Positions 46,537-58,812 of a stretch of 64,000 nt of DNA are shown piece by piece. The stretch lies in NCBI GenBank assembly GCA_033030425.1, contig JAUFSD010000016.1:1178001-1242000 (forward strand), written 5' to 3'. The stretch's first letter is position 1, and every line of letters begins with the position of its first letter. The notes beneath the pieces were generated by a model. The model was not told the origin of the DNA, ran no database searches, and saw only the letters and a program-made list of their open reading frames with translations. The position numbers and the translations under genes were made by a program. This DNA comes from Verpa conica (Eukaryota; Ascomycota; Pezizomycetes; Pezizales; Morchellaceae).

Positions 46537-48730
46537 CTATGGCCTTTCTTGTAGATGGATAGTATGGCTCTGTCATTGGTGTATTCGAAGCTGTGTCTGG
46601 TACAGTCACTGTGCAGAAATGTTTGTGATGAGACAAGTCTTGAATAACTGAATGTGTCTCAGCAGAAAACCCCCGGCAGTGTTAATCCAACTTAGTAAAC
46701 TGCCGAAAAGAGACCCAACAAATTAAGTACTGCATCTCGAGATATCAGCTTCTACGGCTGTCCAATAGTAGGTTTTAGAACTCGAAGTATACACGCAACT
46801 AACCTTATTTGTCCACTACCATAACAGGGGGAGTTGCTCCTGTATAGTGTGGCGTCGTGCACTGATATTTTACTATACAAAAAGAATCCATGTCACCAAA
46901 GTATAAATCGTTTTTACGCCACCATCCTGAGACATGTTCCAATATCCCTGCATAGCAACTGTACCCGTGCATAAGAACCGGAAACAAGGTGGATTTTGTA
47001 TAGTACGGCACCGTGCGCAGGTGTTTACCATATAATAAAGTGATCTTTATTTCTAGGTTCTTATGCTAGAGGACAAGTGCTCGTCCTGGGAAAAACCATA
47101 AGATAGGAGGATACGCACAGGCATGGCCAGGGGGTAAGTAGCGGACGCACGTACCTCAATATTAAATGTGTGCCCAATAATATGCCTGAACCTTTATTAA
47201 GTGGAAATAACGACATTATTTGGGTCCGTTAAGTGAATTTATACTTCCACACACCTCCGCGCGTACCTCTTCTATTTTCAGGTTCTTTCCTTAGGTCGAG
47301 TACTCCTTATTTCAACTACTATACTGGTCAAACTAAGAAAGCTACAGTACGGGAAAGCAGAGTGTTTTTGGTATGGTATTGGTGCGGTATCATGGAGAAT
47401 ACTAGATTAAGTCGGCTGTGTTACAGAACTTTTTGACCAACCCAGTAGTACCTCTAACTTAAAACCGTATTTCCCACTGATGTGGTAGTGAAAACACTCC
47501 TCTTCCCGCTATTGTAGCTAATCCGCCTGCCGTAATGAAAGTTCTGTATAATAGACTTTAGTTATAAGAATTTAACATATTAATCACATAATGATTTAAC
47601 GGCTTTATTCACGATATAGCTCTGTAGCTGCGTATGATATTGTACCTAGAAAAAAAATAAAACTATAATATCAAAATAGATAAAAATAAAAAAAATTATT
47701 CGATGGAAGGATACATCCACGGGTTTAAGAATAAATACATGTAGTATAAGAATGTGAAACCTCAATCCCAAGAGTATTCTTATAACAGAAGTTTAATGCA
47801 TATACAAACCACAAACCATAAATAATGCAAAATTGCGGGTATTTAAATTTATGAGTACCGGGTAAAATCAGATATTCGCGTATCGCTCTCTAAACTCTAC
47901 TATATTGAGATCTTAGGCTAGCCTAATCTAGAGTGGTAGAAATTAGAATCGTGACCAGGCCCAACCTAAACATCAACGTAAACGACATCTCACTCTTCCC
48001 AAGACCTCCCACCAACCCAGCCTCCCTCCCTCTCTTTATTCACAATCTATCCCCCTCATCCAGGGGTTTATCTTACGGCCGTGGTCAGATAGTCTACTAT
48101 CGGTGTTGGGAAACGTAGGAGTACAACGACTCGCAAGGCTAGTATATAAGGATTATACTATAGCTAGGAGTCACATAATTAGAGGGGATGGTGGAGAGGA
48201 GATCCTTCAGGGAAGGTTAGTACTTCTGATAAGTCAATTAGGAATAAGTAAATTCCTACGGAGGCTAACATTATCATAGTGGGTACTTCTCCAATACAGG
48301 TGATAAAAGTGAATAGCCGAGAAGGGCTGTGTGGGCCGAGACCCACTATAGAACTACACGAATACAGGTTTATCGGTTACCTGCGATGATCTAATGGGCT
48401 TAACGGGCTACACGCATAACTTGATAAAAATTATAATATCAGATTAGCAGAAATCCCCAAGTATAAGTGATTGGTTGATGTTACTCAATCATTTACTCCG
48501 AGGAAAAGCGTTTTCAATTACCCTTGGAGTACCCAAAATAGTATAGTATCACTTAAGTATCACTATAAAAAGGGTACCTGGTAATACCCCTGAACATATC
48601 ATGTTCGTCATAAATAATCACTCGCTTTATTTAGGTCTTGCTTACACCAAATTTATGACCAAATCTCTTGAAAGGCCAACTAAAACATCCAATCACTCAC
48701 AAATTACACCGACAAAAGACCGATTTGCGG

Positions 48731-48751
48731 GGGCGGAGGCGGAGGCGGAGG
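48731..48751 (+). repeat. GGCGGA hexamer repeat
   Basis: Three to four tandem units of GGCGGA just downstream of the stop of ankyrin copy 5, in otherwise AT-rich DNA. Confidence 0.6.
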
Positions 48752-48759
48752 CCAAGAGA

Positions 48760-49464
48760 TCAGCACGGGACACCAACCGGGCCATCGAAAACAGCACCTG
48801 CGTTCCTCAGTATCCTGATTATGGATCCAGCCTTCGACTTCTCTTCATCTGACGGATAATAATTTTTACGCTCAACCGCACGCCCCAGAGGGGTATAGTA
48901 GATATAATCGCGTATGCTGACATCTGCCCCATAGCTCAAGAGCAACTCAACCATCTTATCGCTTCCAGTAGACGCAGCTATGTGAAGTGCGGTTTCACAA
49001 CAGTATGTCTGAGGAGCAGAATTGACGTTAGCGCCACTGTCTAGCAATAGCTTCGCCATGGGAATACAATCTCCACGTGCTGCCGTGTGGAGTGCATTGT
49101 CAACGCCTAGATTGCAGGATGCACTGCTGTATCCGGCGTCGATTTTAGCACCATGTTCAAGTAGAAATGTGACGAACTCGGCGTTCACGCTGACTGTTGC
49201 GAGTTGCAACGGTGTCCAGCGTTCGGCGGACCGGTAGTCGACGTCCGCTCCATTCTCCAGCAGTAGTCTGGCCAAAGGCTCGTGTCCCGTTTCCGCCGCC
49301 CATAGAAGAACTTCGTTTTTGTTGTCAAGCATGGCGCGAGTGAGAAGCGGCGTTAGAAGAGCATTGAGCTGATGGTTCGCCTTGAGGAATGAGTTAAGAT
49401 CAGGCGGTTCAAGTTCTTTCGCGACGAGGAGGATTAATTCGTTCGCAAGGCTGAGAAGTGGCAT
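48760..49464 (-). CDS. F-box-like/ankyrin protein, array copy 5, 234 aa
   Basis: Single exon, ATG at 49464 (MPLLSLANEL). F-box-like segment LANELILLVAKELE and LNSFLKANHQLNALLTPLL, then five ankyrin units: VLLWAAETGHEPLARLLLENGADVDYR, TPLQLATVSVNAEFVTFLLEHGAKI, ALHTAARGDCIPMAKLLLDSGANVN, ALHIAASTGSDKMVELLLSYGADVS and TPLGRAVERKNYYPSDEEKSKA with IIRILRNAGAV. Best-preserved copy with copy 4. The insertion YPSDEEKSKAGSIIR near the end is shared with pseudogene copy 6 (ALSSEERRQASAIIK), so these two derive from one recent duplication. The leader CATTGTTATGC at the start is shared with copy 1. Confidence 0.83.
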   Translation of the reverse strand: MPLLSLANELILLVAKELEPPDLNSFLKANHQLNALLTPLLTRAMLDNKNEVLLWAAETGHEPLARLLLENGADVDYRSAERWTPLQLATVSVNAEFVTFLLEHGAKIDAGYSSASCNLGVDNALHTAARGDCIPMAKLLLDSGANVNSAPQTYCCETALHIAASTGSDKMVELLLSYGADVSIRDYIYYTPLGRAVERKNYYPSDEEKSKAGSIIRILRNAGAVFDGPVGVPC

Positions 49465-49567
49465 TGTTATGCCTTAGAGGGTTGATAATAATCGGAGTGT
49501 GAATGGAGGAGGCCAGAGTAAATCTGCTGCCGAGCTCTTTTAAAGAACAAGTGGTCGCACGAGCCTT

Positions 49568-49580
49568 GTGGTTTAGGGCT
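49568..49580 (+). promoter_or_regulatory. Degenerate telomere-like motif upstream of copy 5
   Basis: GTGGTTTAGGGCT, about 105-116 bp upstream of the ATG at 49464, one variant of the element shared across the array. Confidence 0.4.
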
Positions 49581-49753
49581 CTGTAATCTTGGCCTTTTCT
49601 ATAATTACTGATTACTTTCTATTATAGGGCTTGTTTCCTGTCCGTTTAAACGGAGTATATAGGTGATCTCTGGTAGTATCTAAAGTATCAAAGATGGTCA
49701 CCCAATTTATTTAGACCCGGCTTGTTCTAACCTCCTCCGAGTGGAAAACATCA

Positions 49754-50538
49754 CTACGGGATTATTACAGAATCTCGGGGAGGAAAACGGGATAACAAGA
49801 GAAAATGGGACAAACGCCAACTTCTTAAGTGAACTGATAGCTTAAACTCAAACTTAGCAGCCCCTAAATTTTCCAGTAGTTTAATTATGGCAGAGGCCTG
49901 CCGCCTCTCTTCACTTGACAAGGCATTATCTTGACGTACAACCGCAAACCACATTGGGCAGAATGCCGTGTACTCTGATGGCTGAATATCCGCACCATTG
50001 CTCAAGAGCAGTTCAGCCATCGCAGTGCTACACTCAGCTACAGCGATATAAAGCACACTCTCTAATATGTAGAGTTTGGGATTGATGATAGCGCTATTTT
50101 CAAGCAATAGCTCGACCACAGGAATACAATACTTACGGACTGCTGCTTGGAAGATGGTATCTCTATCAATATACCTAGTCCCCGGGGTTAATGGAATTCC
50201 GACATCGTTAATGCTGGCATCGTATTCAGTTAGAAGCTTTACGGGCTCGATATCCATGTTCTTCACCGCCAGTTCCAACGGTGTCCACCCACGCTTGATT
50301 GGCTGAAATTCAATATCTACCCCATTCTCGAGCAAGATTCTAGCCTGAGGTTCAAGTCTGTTCGCCGCCACCCAAAGGAGGTTTTCGTTTTTGCGGCTGA
50401 GCATAAAATGAGTGGAGTGGATCCAACAGGGCTCTGAGATGACGGCTGGTTCTGGGGAAGGAATTGAGATTGGATGCCTCGAGCTCTTTGCCGATGATGA
50501 TGAGGAGTTCGTTAGGCAGATAGGCTTGTGAGTAGCAT
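49754..50538 (-). pseudogene. Frameshifted F-box-like/ankyrin gene, array copy 6
   Basis: The ankyrin part is open from 50404 down to 49754 (216 codons, MLSRKNENLLWVAANRLEP and onward), with units such as TPLELAVKNMDIEPVKLL and IPVVELLLENSAIINP. The F-box-like front is present but out of frame. From the ATG at 50538 the reading MLLTSL meets a stop, while the next frame gives LPNELLIIIGKELEA and LNSFPRTSRHLRALLDPL. A second shift near 50412-50420 is needed to enter the ankyrin frame. Two frameshifts in otherwise collinear sequence make a decaying copy the simplest reading. The truncated ankyrin part alone could still be expressed from a downstream ATG. Confidence 0.7.
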
Positions 50539-53500
50539 GACTACTTTTGGCGTGGGGCTCTATAGCTTCTGTTGGTTGAATGGAGGATTGGGTGTTTTTG
50601 ATGTCCGTGTTCAGGCATCCATCAAATTCTTGGCGCGACTACGCACCCCCCCTGATTCACACACTATCACTCGGTAGTACGCGCTCAAGATCAGTTGATA
50701 TGTCGATTATAAACATTACGGCTACTAGAAATACACACTGTAGTCTCGACAGAATGGTATTCTACACCGACTTGTATCATGCATGCTGCCTTCCACGCAC
50801 ATCATAACCGACAAATACACAAAAGCCACCTGAGCTTAAATATGCAGAAGCTTTTACCAAACCCTAACAAGCTCCCATCAGTAATTCCCAGACCTAGGCT
50901 TCACATTATTACAAGGGTGTTTCCTTAATATAATCTGACCTCTAATAGCGAGTTACCGGCTGCGAGTGATATTTGGTGCTGCGCACCCTTCTCGAATCCT
51001 AGTAGATAAAGTGGCCTTCAACCAATCGGGGCTTCTGCCAACATCAGCGCCGGCAAGTTCATGATCACAAGTTAACACATGAAGGCGGAAATACATGAAG
51101 ATGCCGGCATCTATAGTAGTCGGGTGCCTAAATTATGAATGGTGTGCTCACCATAATTATCTATGCCCCCCAAACGGCCCGCCTTAAGGCTTTCCCGTAT
51201 ATATGTACGAATATATGTATAATCGAAGGGAACCCCGCAATGTAATATACCCGCTTCCGGTCCCAGGAAAGGGTAAGGTCAAAAAAAGCCCATATGTAAC
51301 GGTACCGTTGTACCGACATCCCGAGCAAAAAAAATAAAAAATAAAAAAAAGCCACCGCCGGAACGCCGTTTAATATCTTAAATATTTAGTAAATGATTCG
51401 TCAAAGACAGTTACATGCACATACCTACCCGTCCGTCCGTTTCCGGGTACCGGACATATTTCTTACAGAATAGACAACTGCATCCTTGTTACATAAAGTA
51501 AGTATGGTCCCGGCCGCTAGTCTCCACAGATCTTTGGGTAACTAGTGTTACAAGGTTATGTACCAGGTATCGTACTGAACATAGCTTCTTTACCAGCACC
51601 CGTGTTCAAAATTCTGCTTACAGGACGGGTACGTACGTGCTTTTGAGGGGAACGGAGGTGGACGCAAGTCAAAAAAATCCCACACTCAAAATCCCACACT
51701 CGGGTACGAGCGCTCGAGTAAAGAAATCAGTTGAAAACTAATCCACGCAACCTCCACACTAGTACTACTTATTACAAAACCCTCATTGTTCCGTCTTGGG
51801 CCTGAGTTACATAAGTCGCAACTGGCCCACTCCCGGGAGAAAAGAAAAAAGAGGCCACTGTTTATCTCGAACCGGAGACACGTCAAACAATCTTCGATCC
51901 GAGGAGAAAATCACCTATAAGATAATGGGGCGAAAGAAAAGAAAAAAACAAAAGCAAATAAAACAAAAAAACAATCCTTTTTGTAACCTGTCGACTCTCG
52001 CGACTACCTCTACTGGTAGCATGGGGGAAGCAAGGAAAAGGATTCCGAATACACCCCACAAGCTCTACCCTCCCCGGAATTCAATAATTTACGCGATCGA
52101 CGATGAATCCCAGTATCACGGGGGGAAGTGACTGTAAACTAAAAGTAAAAACGATTCACCCTTTTCACCCATTCACCGAGAATAAAAGAAAAGGGGTTGG
52201 GTAAAAAACGCTTCATTGGCTTTATAATGAACTTGAAGATTCTCAACCAGACTGAATACGCATGCATAAGCTCGGAGGGGGGGGGGTACAAAAAAAACAG
52301 ATCCGACACTCAACTGTATATGAGAGTGGTGCGCTTCTAATTTGTGATGTAGTTGCGAACAAGCCATCCCATCCATCCAATTCCGATGCGCCATGTCAAC
52401 TAGTGTGGCGTCTGTCAGATGGAAAGGGAAGAGAGGGAAAAAAATGACTGCCACGCACGCAACACAACGGATTTTTTTTCCCTCTCTCTTGAACAGCAAA
52501 CAGATCAACTGGTTCGCCTGGATGAAATAGGGTGTCTGCAGGTATTAAGCGAATTAATTTGTTTCTTTTTTTTTTATCCCTCTCTTCACCCTTCACACAC
52601 ACACACACACCCTTCTGCATATTTTTGAGTGAAGCGAGAAAGGTCATAGTTATATCATCTGCAGGTTGTTGTTTCGACCCATATGGCGTTTCGTTTTTTT
52701 AGGGCCGATCGAAGGTGTGACCTCTGAATCTTGTGCATGTGTCGTTCGCTGCAAGGTTACACGGGTAACGACTGGTAAGGAAATGCCAAGTAAAACAACA
52801 GCCAAGACTCAGATACTTAACCTAACCACAGACGTCTACGTTTGAGAATATGTACCACAACGAATATTCGATGGAAGACCAAAGGTTCTTCCGCTGAAAC
52901 CGCAGATGATCCGCTCAGGTACCAAGTCATCACCTATCTTTGTTCGGAAAACTTCGAGAAGATCCATATGATGTCACGCCGAGCTTCTAAAAAAAAACGA
53001 TCACCTTAATGGATAACTGGACTGTAGATCTCAAACTGTCATTTGGATCATTTCCTAGTAAGCCTTCGTCATCTCATCACAGTTTGCAGGAGATATGTAG
53101 GAACACGTTTTTAGTAGTAAATTTTTTTGGCCTTTGTTGTTTTGTTACAATGTATACTACTAATCAAAAAAAAAAAAAAATCAATCTCATCATCCCCCAG
53201 TCGGGAAAATCTCCATAATCAATCCCTAACTCCCCCAAACTGTCATCACATCGTTAAAACAATTTGGTTGTATCATAACCCAGATTCAGACCCAAAGAAA
53301 CATCGTCTCGTCAGAGCCCAACTTAATCACCAGCCTCCCTACCCCTTCATAATATCGTATCAGAATCCAAAAATAAAAATATCGGGTAAAAGAGGATAGG
53401 AAACCAAATCAAAAGAACGCGAAAATTATGCCACATCAAACGAGGAAACTCACAAATAAGCACAATCAGTGGTACAATAACAAGAAAAGCAAATGAAAAC

Positions 53501-54567
53501 AAGTACAGGTATTGGTATAGACCGCCTCCCGCGTACGTAACCAGTAGAAATATCATATCATGTAACCTCCACCCACGAATGGACAAATTTGGCTCGGTAT
53601 AGTTCAAAAACACCCACTAGACGGGTGATGACACCGTATACCCGGGGAGAAAAATATAGTAAAATTTCAACCCCCAAAACGGAGATTGGAACAAAGGAAA
53701 TGATAGTACCAAAAGTCATAAAATGTAGACTTTGGCCCAACCGCAAAACACCTAGGCTGTGCAGCTACCTCTTATTGCTCAATCGCAAATGCAGGTGTGG
53801 ACCGTAAACTGGAAAAAAAAAATTGCCAATGTTTGTATATAGGGCGCTTGCTAGGAGCGCCGTGATTGACGCCAAATTCGTGAAAGCTGCGAAGAATGGC
53901 TAGTATCTGGGCGTGACTATGCTGATTCGTCGAATCGGATAAAATCGATAATAGCCGGATCTGGCTGTTAATCTCCAGTCTTTTTGTCCTCCCCCCTTCT
54001 CCTCAGGTTGTGCTTTTGCAACTCCTCGGGTTGTGTGGAACTGAGAATTTGGGAGGTGTGGTGGAGCGCAGAGAAATAAATGCAAACGAGGAAAAATGAG
54101 CGGTAAAGTGAGTTCGTGGTACAGTACTCCAAGAGTGGTATGAGTAAAGCATGAAAAACAAAAACTACCTATCAGCAATCGCTGCCGAGTAGCAAATAAT
54201 GCACAATACGTATACCCGAGATCCAACCCAAGAAACAAGATGAACCAAAGGATATAGAAATATAGAAAGAAGTCTCCATATGATGACCTATGATAAAAAA
54301 CCCCAAAAACCCACGGTCTGTACCTAAAGATGAGTGAAGAAATAAAAAACAACGAAATAAAGATTGTAGCAACCGTAAAATCACACCAAAGCACAAAACA
54401 CCACAACAAAACCGAAATCAAAACGAGCCAAAAAAACACAAAAGCTGCGCAATCATTTCCGCAACCCACAACCCGCTCCAACTGTAATGTCGTCATAAAA
54501 AGCACAGCAGTGTAAAAGTACTACAAAAACATAAAACGCATTTCCTCTAGGCCAACCAAACCAAGGC
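50539..54567. other. Long intergenic region, low complexity
   Basis: About 4 kb between the ankyrin array and the J-domain gene. The minus strand is T-rich in the right half, which creates long hydrophobic frames (53347-53613, 53558-53746, 53900-54505) that I do not trust. Contains A-runs, G-runs (about 52276-52285) and a CA repeat. A hairpin-forming GGCGCT...AGCGCC lies at about 53843-53861. No gene is supported. Confidence 0.4.
52594..52611 (+). repeat. CA dinucleotide microsatellite
   Basis: About eight CA units (CACACACACACACACAC) in the low-complexity spacer. Confidence 0.8.
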
Positions 54568-56553
54568 TTAACCAGGAAAGGTGGTGCCACGATTTAGTGA
54601 AGGTGCATACCCACTGTAGTGTTCTCGTTCTCGTTCTCGTTCCCGAGAACGTGAAGAGTGCGAATGGTAAGTTGTTGTATTAGCCCTTGACAATCCAGGT
54701 GAAAATTGTTCTGGAACAAGCCTCGGTGAAAGGCTGGGAGAATGGTGTTGATGATGTCTATGAGCCCGCGGCGGCGAGGTGTGCGGTGAATGCGGGTGAC
54801 TACTTGGGGGGGAGTGGGGGTGGATACTACTAGGTGGGGGAGCATAGCGTGGATCGATTGATGCAGAGTACATCGGGAATGGTATCCCGTGAGCCCCCAC
54901 CGCTTTTGGAATGTATTCAGCGGGTAGAGGAGCTGGGGGACCAGCGAGGTCAGCGGGGTGTATTGAAGGTGAGGTTGATCCCGGCTGCCGGCGCGCGTGG
55001 TGTGATGGGATGCCGCCTGTGGCTTGTGCTTGCGCCTCTGCATCTTCGCGAATGTAAACCTCGAAGGTGTACCTCTTCCATGGTCCAGTTCGTGGATCGA
55101 TACTTGGAAAAATCAGCAAATGTAAAAAAATCAATATTGCTGACAGAGTCGCTTACCCTTCAGCAGCAGTCCGTATCTCTGGACTCGGCATCTTCTTATC
55201 TGTGATCGGCGTATCGGTTGAGGGACTTGAATAACCAGAGTCGCACGGCATTGGTGCCTCGCCGCGAGGCATGCGAGATGTTTGTTTCTCGATACTTGGA
55301 CTACTATGTCTTCGCCTCGGAGCCCCGTAATTACCAGTATTCAGTGGGTGAGAACCTGAGTAAGCGGGGTGGGGGGGTGCGGATGTCCCGTAAACCTGAG
55401 GACGCATTACTGGAGTTGATGGGCCATCGTCATATCTTGAAGTTACAGAAGATCCTCGGCGCAAAGGTGGTGACTTTGAGGATTTGCGTTCTCGGTGTTG
55501 GGGAACTTCGGATGCGCGATCCCTATCTCTGCTACCCCTCATCTCCGCTCTCTCCCGTGCTTCCCTTTCTCGTAGCTCCCTCTCCCGGCGATCCACCTCA
55601 ATCTTATCCAATCTAACCCTCTCTGCCGCCGCCCTCAAAACATCCGCCTGCGTTGCTTGCTGCCTAATTGATTCGTCCGCAGCACTTGCTCTTGGAATGT
55701 TAATTTCCTCAGCCATTCTCTGCTTTAGCTTTGCAAGTTTCGCTTCTTCGGCTTTCTTCGCTTCAAAGTAGCCCGGCCGGACTTCGGATGAAGTTGGAGG
55801 AGGTGGTGCCGCTGGTGGAGGTTTCGGGGTTTCGTATTGACGGGCGTCATATGAGGCCTTCCTCGGAGATTCCTCCGGATACCTGTAGCCTTTCCTTGGT
55901 ACTTCCTCTTGGTGACGTGTGTGTGTGTGCGCCTCGTAAGCAGCCTTTCTAGCCTCCTCAGCCTCCCACTGAGCATATTCTGCCTGTGTAGCTTTCCTCG
56001 AGCTTTGCTCCTCCGCACTCCATGAAGATTCCTCCCTAGATTTCCTTTCCCTTCCCTCGGCCCTCTTCCGCGCATGCCTAGCCTCACGTTCCTTCTCCTT
56101 ATCTCTTTGCCGTTCGTCCGGCGACGGATTAGTTCCACTCCTTTCCCGCCTCGCGGGCTTTTCTGCCCTTTCTGACCTTTCGGCACTTCCCGGAACCGGG
56201 CCGCTTGCACTTCGTGTGCCATGGGGATGCTGTGAATGTGGACTGTGAGAGTGAGGGTGAGTTGAGTGTGTTGGTTGTGGGGGTTTAGCTGCTGCTTCTG
56301 CTGCTGCTTTTGCCTGTTTTACCAGTTCATCGTCGTATTTCCGCCTGCGGCGACTATCGATCAGGAGTTCATAAGCTTCCTGGACCTTCTGGAACTGAAT
56401 GGCCTTTTCTTCCCGTAGCGATTCGTCGTGGACCTTATCTGGGTGACATTGGAGAATAAGCTTCTTATATGAACTCCTGATGGCAGCTGGAGCAGCATCG
56501 TTTGGTATTCCAAGGACGGCATAAGGATCTGTAGTCATTTTTGGAATCGCCAT
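54568..56553 (-). CDS. J-domain (DnaJ/Hsp40-like) protein, two exons, 643 aa
   Basis: Exons at 56553-55157 and 55102-54568, 54-bp intron (GTAAGC...CCAAG, phase 2). The join gives AAEGIDPRTGPWKRYTFEV and keeps frame. The J domain is N-terminal (residues about 9-77): DPYAVLGIPNDAAPAAIR, with HPD at 37-39 (LILQCHPDKV), then FQKVQEAYELLIDSRRRRKYD. The HPD motif stimulates Hsp70 ATPase. Beyond it there is no Gly/Phe or Cys-rich zinc region, so this is a class C J protein. The middle is very charged (Arg/Glu/Lys, coiled-coil-like, about 130-350) and the rest Pro/His/Ser-rich, including an RERERERE run near the end from a hexamer repeat. Localisation is unknown. A co-chaperone role with a specialised client is inferred. 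Confidence 0.85.
54618..54643 (-). repeat. Hexamer repeat inside the J-protein gene
   Basis: Four CGTTCT-type units on the plus strand encode an RE dipeptide repeat (REREREREH) in the C-terminal part of the J protein. Confidence 0.6.
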
Positions 56554-58812
56554 ATAGCGTGTGGTAGGGGGATTGAATCAGACGAGCAGAGGACCACTGA
56601 TAAAGTCGACCGCTCGAGAGATGCTGCTATTAAGATTAACGATCGCTGCTGATCTAGTGTGCTGCGGAGTGATAGTGGCCACTTTGGATGATTACAGGGA
56701 ACGACGTGTACTTGAGCGGTGCCAAGTTGAGCGGTTTAGATCAGAACCGAAGTGGGAATACCGATGGAAGGAAGGACGATCTCGCCGGATTGAGATGAAT
56801 GTTATGCAACAGGTCGATGGTAGAGTAGGCAACGATTCCAGATAGTAGCGTGGTATATGAAATAAAGAACGGTTATATCATTCAGTTGATATATTGACGG
56901 TCTACGGTCAATATAGTTGGCTGTTGGGCCTCGGATGGTTCAAGAAAAAGGGGGGGCTTAGCAGTGGTGGCTCGCAGAACCTGCAGTGTTGTATACGTAG
57001 ATGGTAATTGATGACGACGACCAGCTTGTGGAAAGGAAAAGAATGAAGAAGAAACAAGAAGGGAAGTGTACGTTAAGCGTGCAGGAATGAAGGCAGAGCC
57101 AGTGGCCAGACAGAAATGAGTACTTGGGGCCTTTAGATGTCTTTTTGCCACACAAAAAGAAACACAACTCGCTGGCTGGATAATAGGGAATGGTAGTGGT
57201 TAACTCCGTTCCCGGGGATATTTCAAAGCAGCCGAGTCGAGTCGAATGCAAAAGGCAGTCAGTCAGTCAACGTTTCGTCGTGGCTGTTTCGATTGCAAGT
57301 TAATGCAACCGGGAGAAGACGGATGAATGTATGTCTAAGCCTGACAAGCAATGTGGGACTGATGATGAAAGCAAAGATTGAAAGCAATGGACAAGTTTGG
57401 AAACAGATTGATGGGAAAGATGAGTGATGGAGAGCACGGAGTTTGTTTTTCGTTCCGGGCAGACGATGGAGAGAAAGCAATGGATTGATGGGCCGACCGA
57501 GAGAAGCGGGGGGGGGGGGTAGGTGGGGGGGGGTAATTCGGGGAAGGGAGGGGGAGGGGAAGGGGGGGGGAAGTCAACTGAGATGCAGATGGGGGGTGAA
57601 TAAGAGGTGGATGATAGAGAGTGATTCTCTCGGGGGGGAGGGTTGAGAGAGAGGGAGGAGAGAATCGAGGGAGGAGGTTCAAGTGATGAGAGTTGACGAA
57701 ACGAGGTGAGTGACCAGTTCGTTGAGTGAGAGACTGTCGGTGGACTTGACTTGGTGTGGGTGTGTGAGCGCGATGGGAGGGAGGGCAAGAGGTTATTGGG
57801 TGTTCATGATGGTGGGGAGAGCGGGATGTCCAAGACCTACTGCATCCAACTCTGAACTCTTCTGGCCAGCAGCCGGCCAGCACTATCACCACGATTGGCC
57901 TGGACATGCTGCGGGGAGCGACCAGCCAAAGCAGGGAAGCTCTCTGTATTGAGAAAAGCAGCATAAGGCAAGCAAGGGCCCCAGGTAGAGCACTTGCAAG
58001 TCGTTCAAACCACCACTGGCTCATGGTGCCCTGTAGCCAAGAATCCCAGATTTCTCCCCTCCCCCATTCTCTACTCCTGCTACCACAACCCATAAAAATG
58101 ATCTCGATTCCATACACTATGATGAGTTGTTCAAAAACATTCAAGAAGGCGTATCCCCCCCCGTCAAAAACTCGATATCGCGAGAGAAAAAACCCTTGTG
58201 TCTTCTGTAACTCCCCCCCCCACATACTGTCTAAAGAGTCGTAACTCTTCCCCCTTCTGTAGTTATTATTACCTTAGTTCGTAGTTCATCTCTACTCGTT
58301 CCTATTCGATTCGTTCGTTCTTCCTCTAACCGCCAAATCAAGTCCTGTCCCCTTCCCCTTCCCGACCGCTTGATAAGGAAACATTCCTAGTACAGCTTCC
58401 CCTCCCACCAATCAGGAAAAATCCCCACGTCCCGGCGCGTATGCACTGCGCATTAAGAAAGGGAGGGCCAAAAAAATAAAAAGGAATAAGAAAAACGGGA
58501 GAATTCTGGCCCTGCAGCTCGATTTACTGATCTTGGGCAAACGCCTTCTTACTCGCACTGCATAAAATCTCTCCTCTTGGTTGCAGGTGGCTATCGAGAC
58601 ATGAAGCCCATCGTGAAATAGAAACCACTGCATTTGGGAGGGGGGAAGGGTTCAGGCTATGTTTCCAAATGCGGGACAATTTGTTTCTTTACCTGTGTTT
58701 CCAAAAACAGACATAACCTGATTTTACCACTCAATCTAGAAAAGAAACGCAAATGACACAAATTAACCCTGAATAGTCGGCACCCCTACCCAGCAGCTCC
58801 CAATTACGCCTA
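56554..58812. other. Intergenic region with purine/pyrimidine-rich tracts
   Basis: About 2.2 kb between two divergent loci. Pyrimidine-rich on the minus strand, which produces Pro/Ser/His-rich false frames (57300-57788 and 57335-58225). A strong G-tract block is annotated separately. No gene is supported. Confidence 0.45.
57508..57570 (+). repeat. G-rich tract, G-quadruplex candidate
   Basis: At least six runs of three or more G within 63 bases (GCGGGGGGGGGGGG, GTGGGGGGGGG, then GGGGAAGGGAGGGGGAGGGG and a final G-run). It lies about 1 kb upstream of the J-protein gene. Confidence 0.7.

Larger units (their letters stand above)
46447..48759. other. Long spacer between array copies 4 and 5
   Basis: About 2.3 kb, mostly AT-rich and stop-dense. 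No ankyrin-like coding remnant is visible by eye. Short frames (46805-47011, 47233-47436) carry no motif. A GGCGGA hexamer repeat is annotated separately at the end of copy 5. Confidence 0.4.

Noticed and set aside
51840..51920. GGTTCGAGA on the minus strand, like a tRNA T-loop
   Set aside because: The bases around it do not pair as a T-stem, and no A box or acceptor stem is found at tRNA distance.
53347..54505. Three long hydrophobic minus-strand frames that together look like a membrane protein
   Set aside because: The minus strand is T-rich here, so Phe/Leu-rich open frames arise easily. I found no convincing start, no consistent chain of introns and no family pattern. The region also fits the 3' flank of the J-protein gene.
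54594..56222. Other-frame reading frames inside the J-protein gene (for example 54594-55043 and 55725-56222)
   Set aside because: They are shadows of the real frame, which has the J domain and a consistent intron.
57300..58225. Pro/Ser/His-rich minus-strand frames of up to 296 codons
   Set aside because: They lie in pyrimidine-rich low-complexity DNA, overlap each other in different frames and show no domain, so they are probably leader or promoter sequence.
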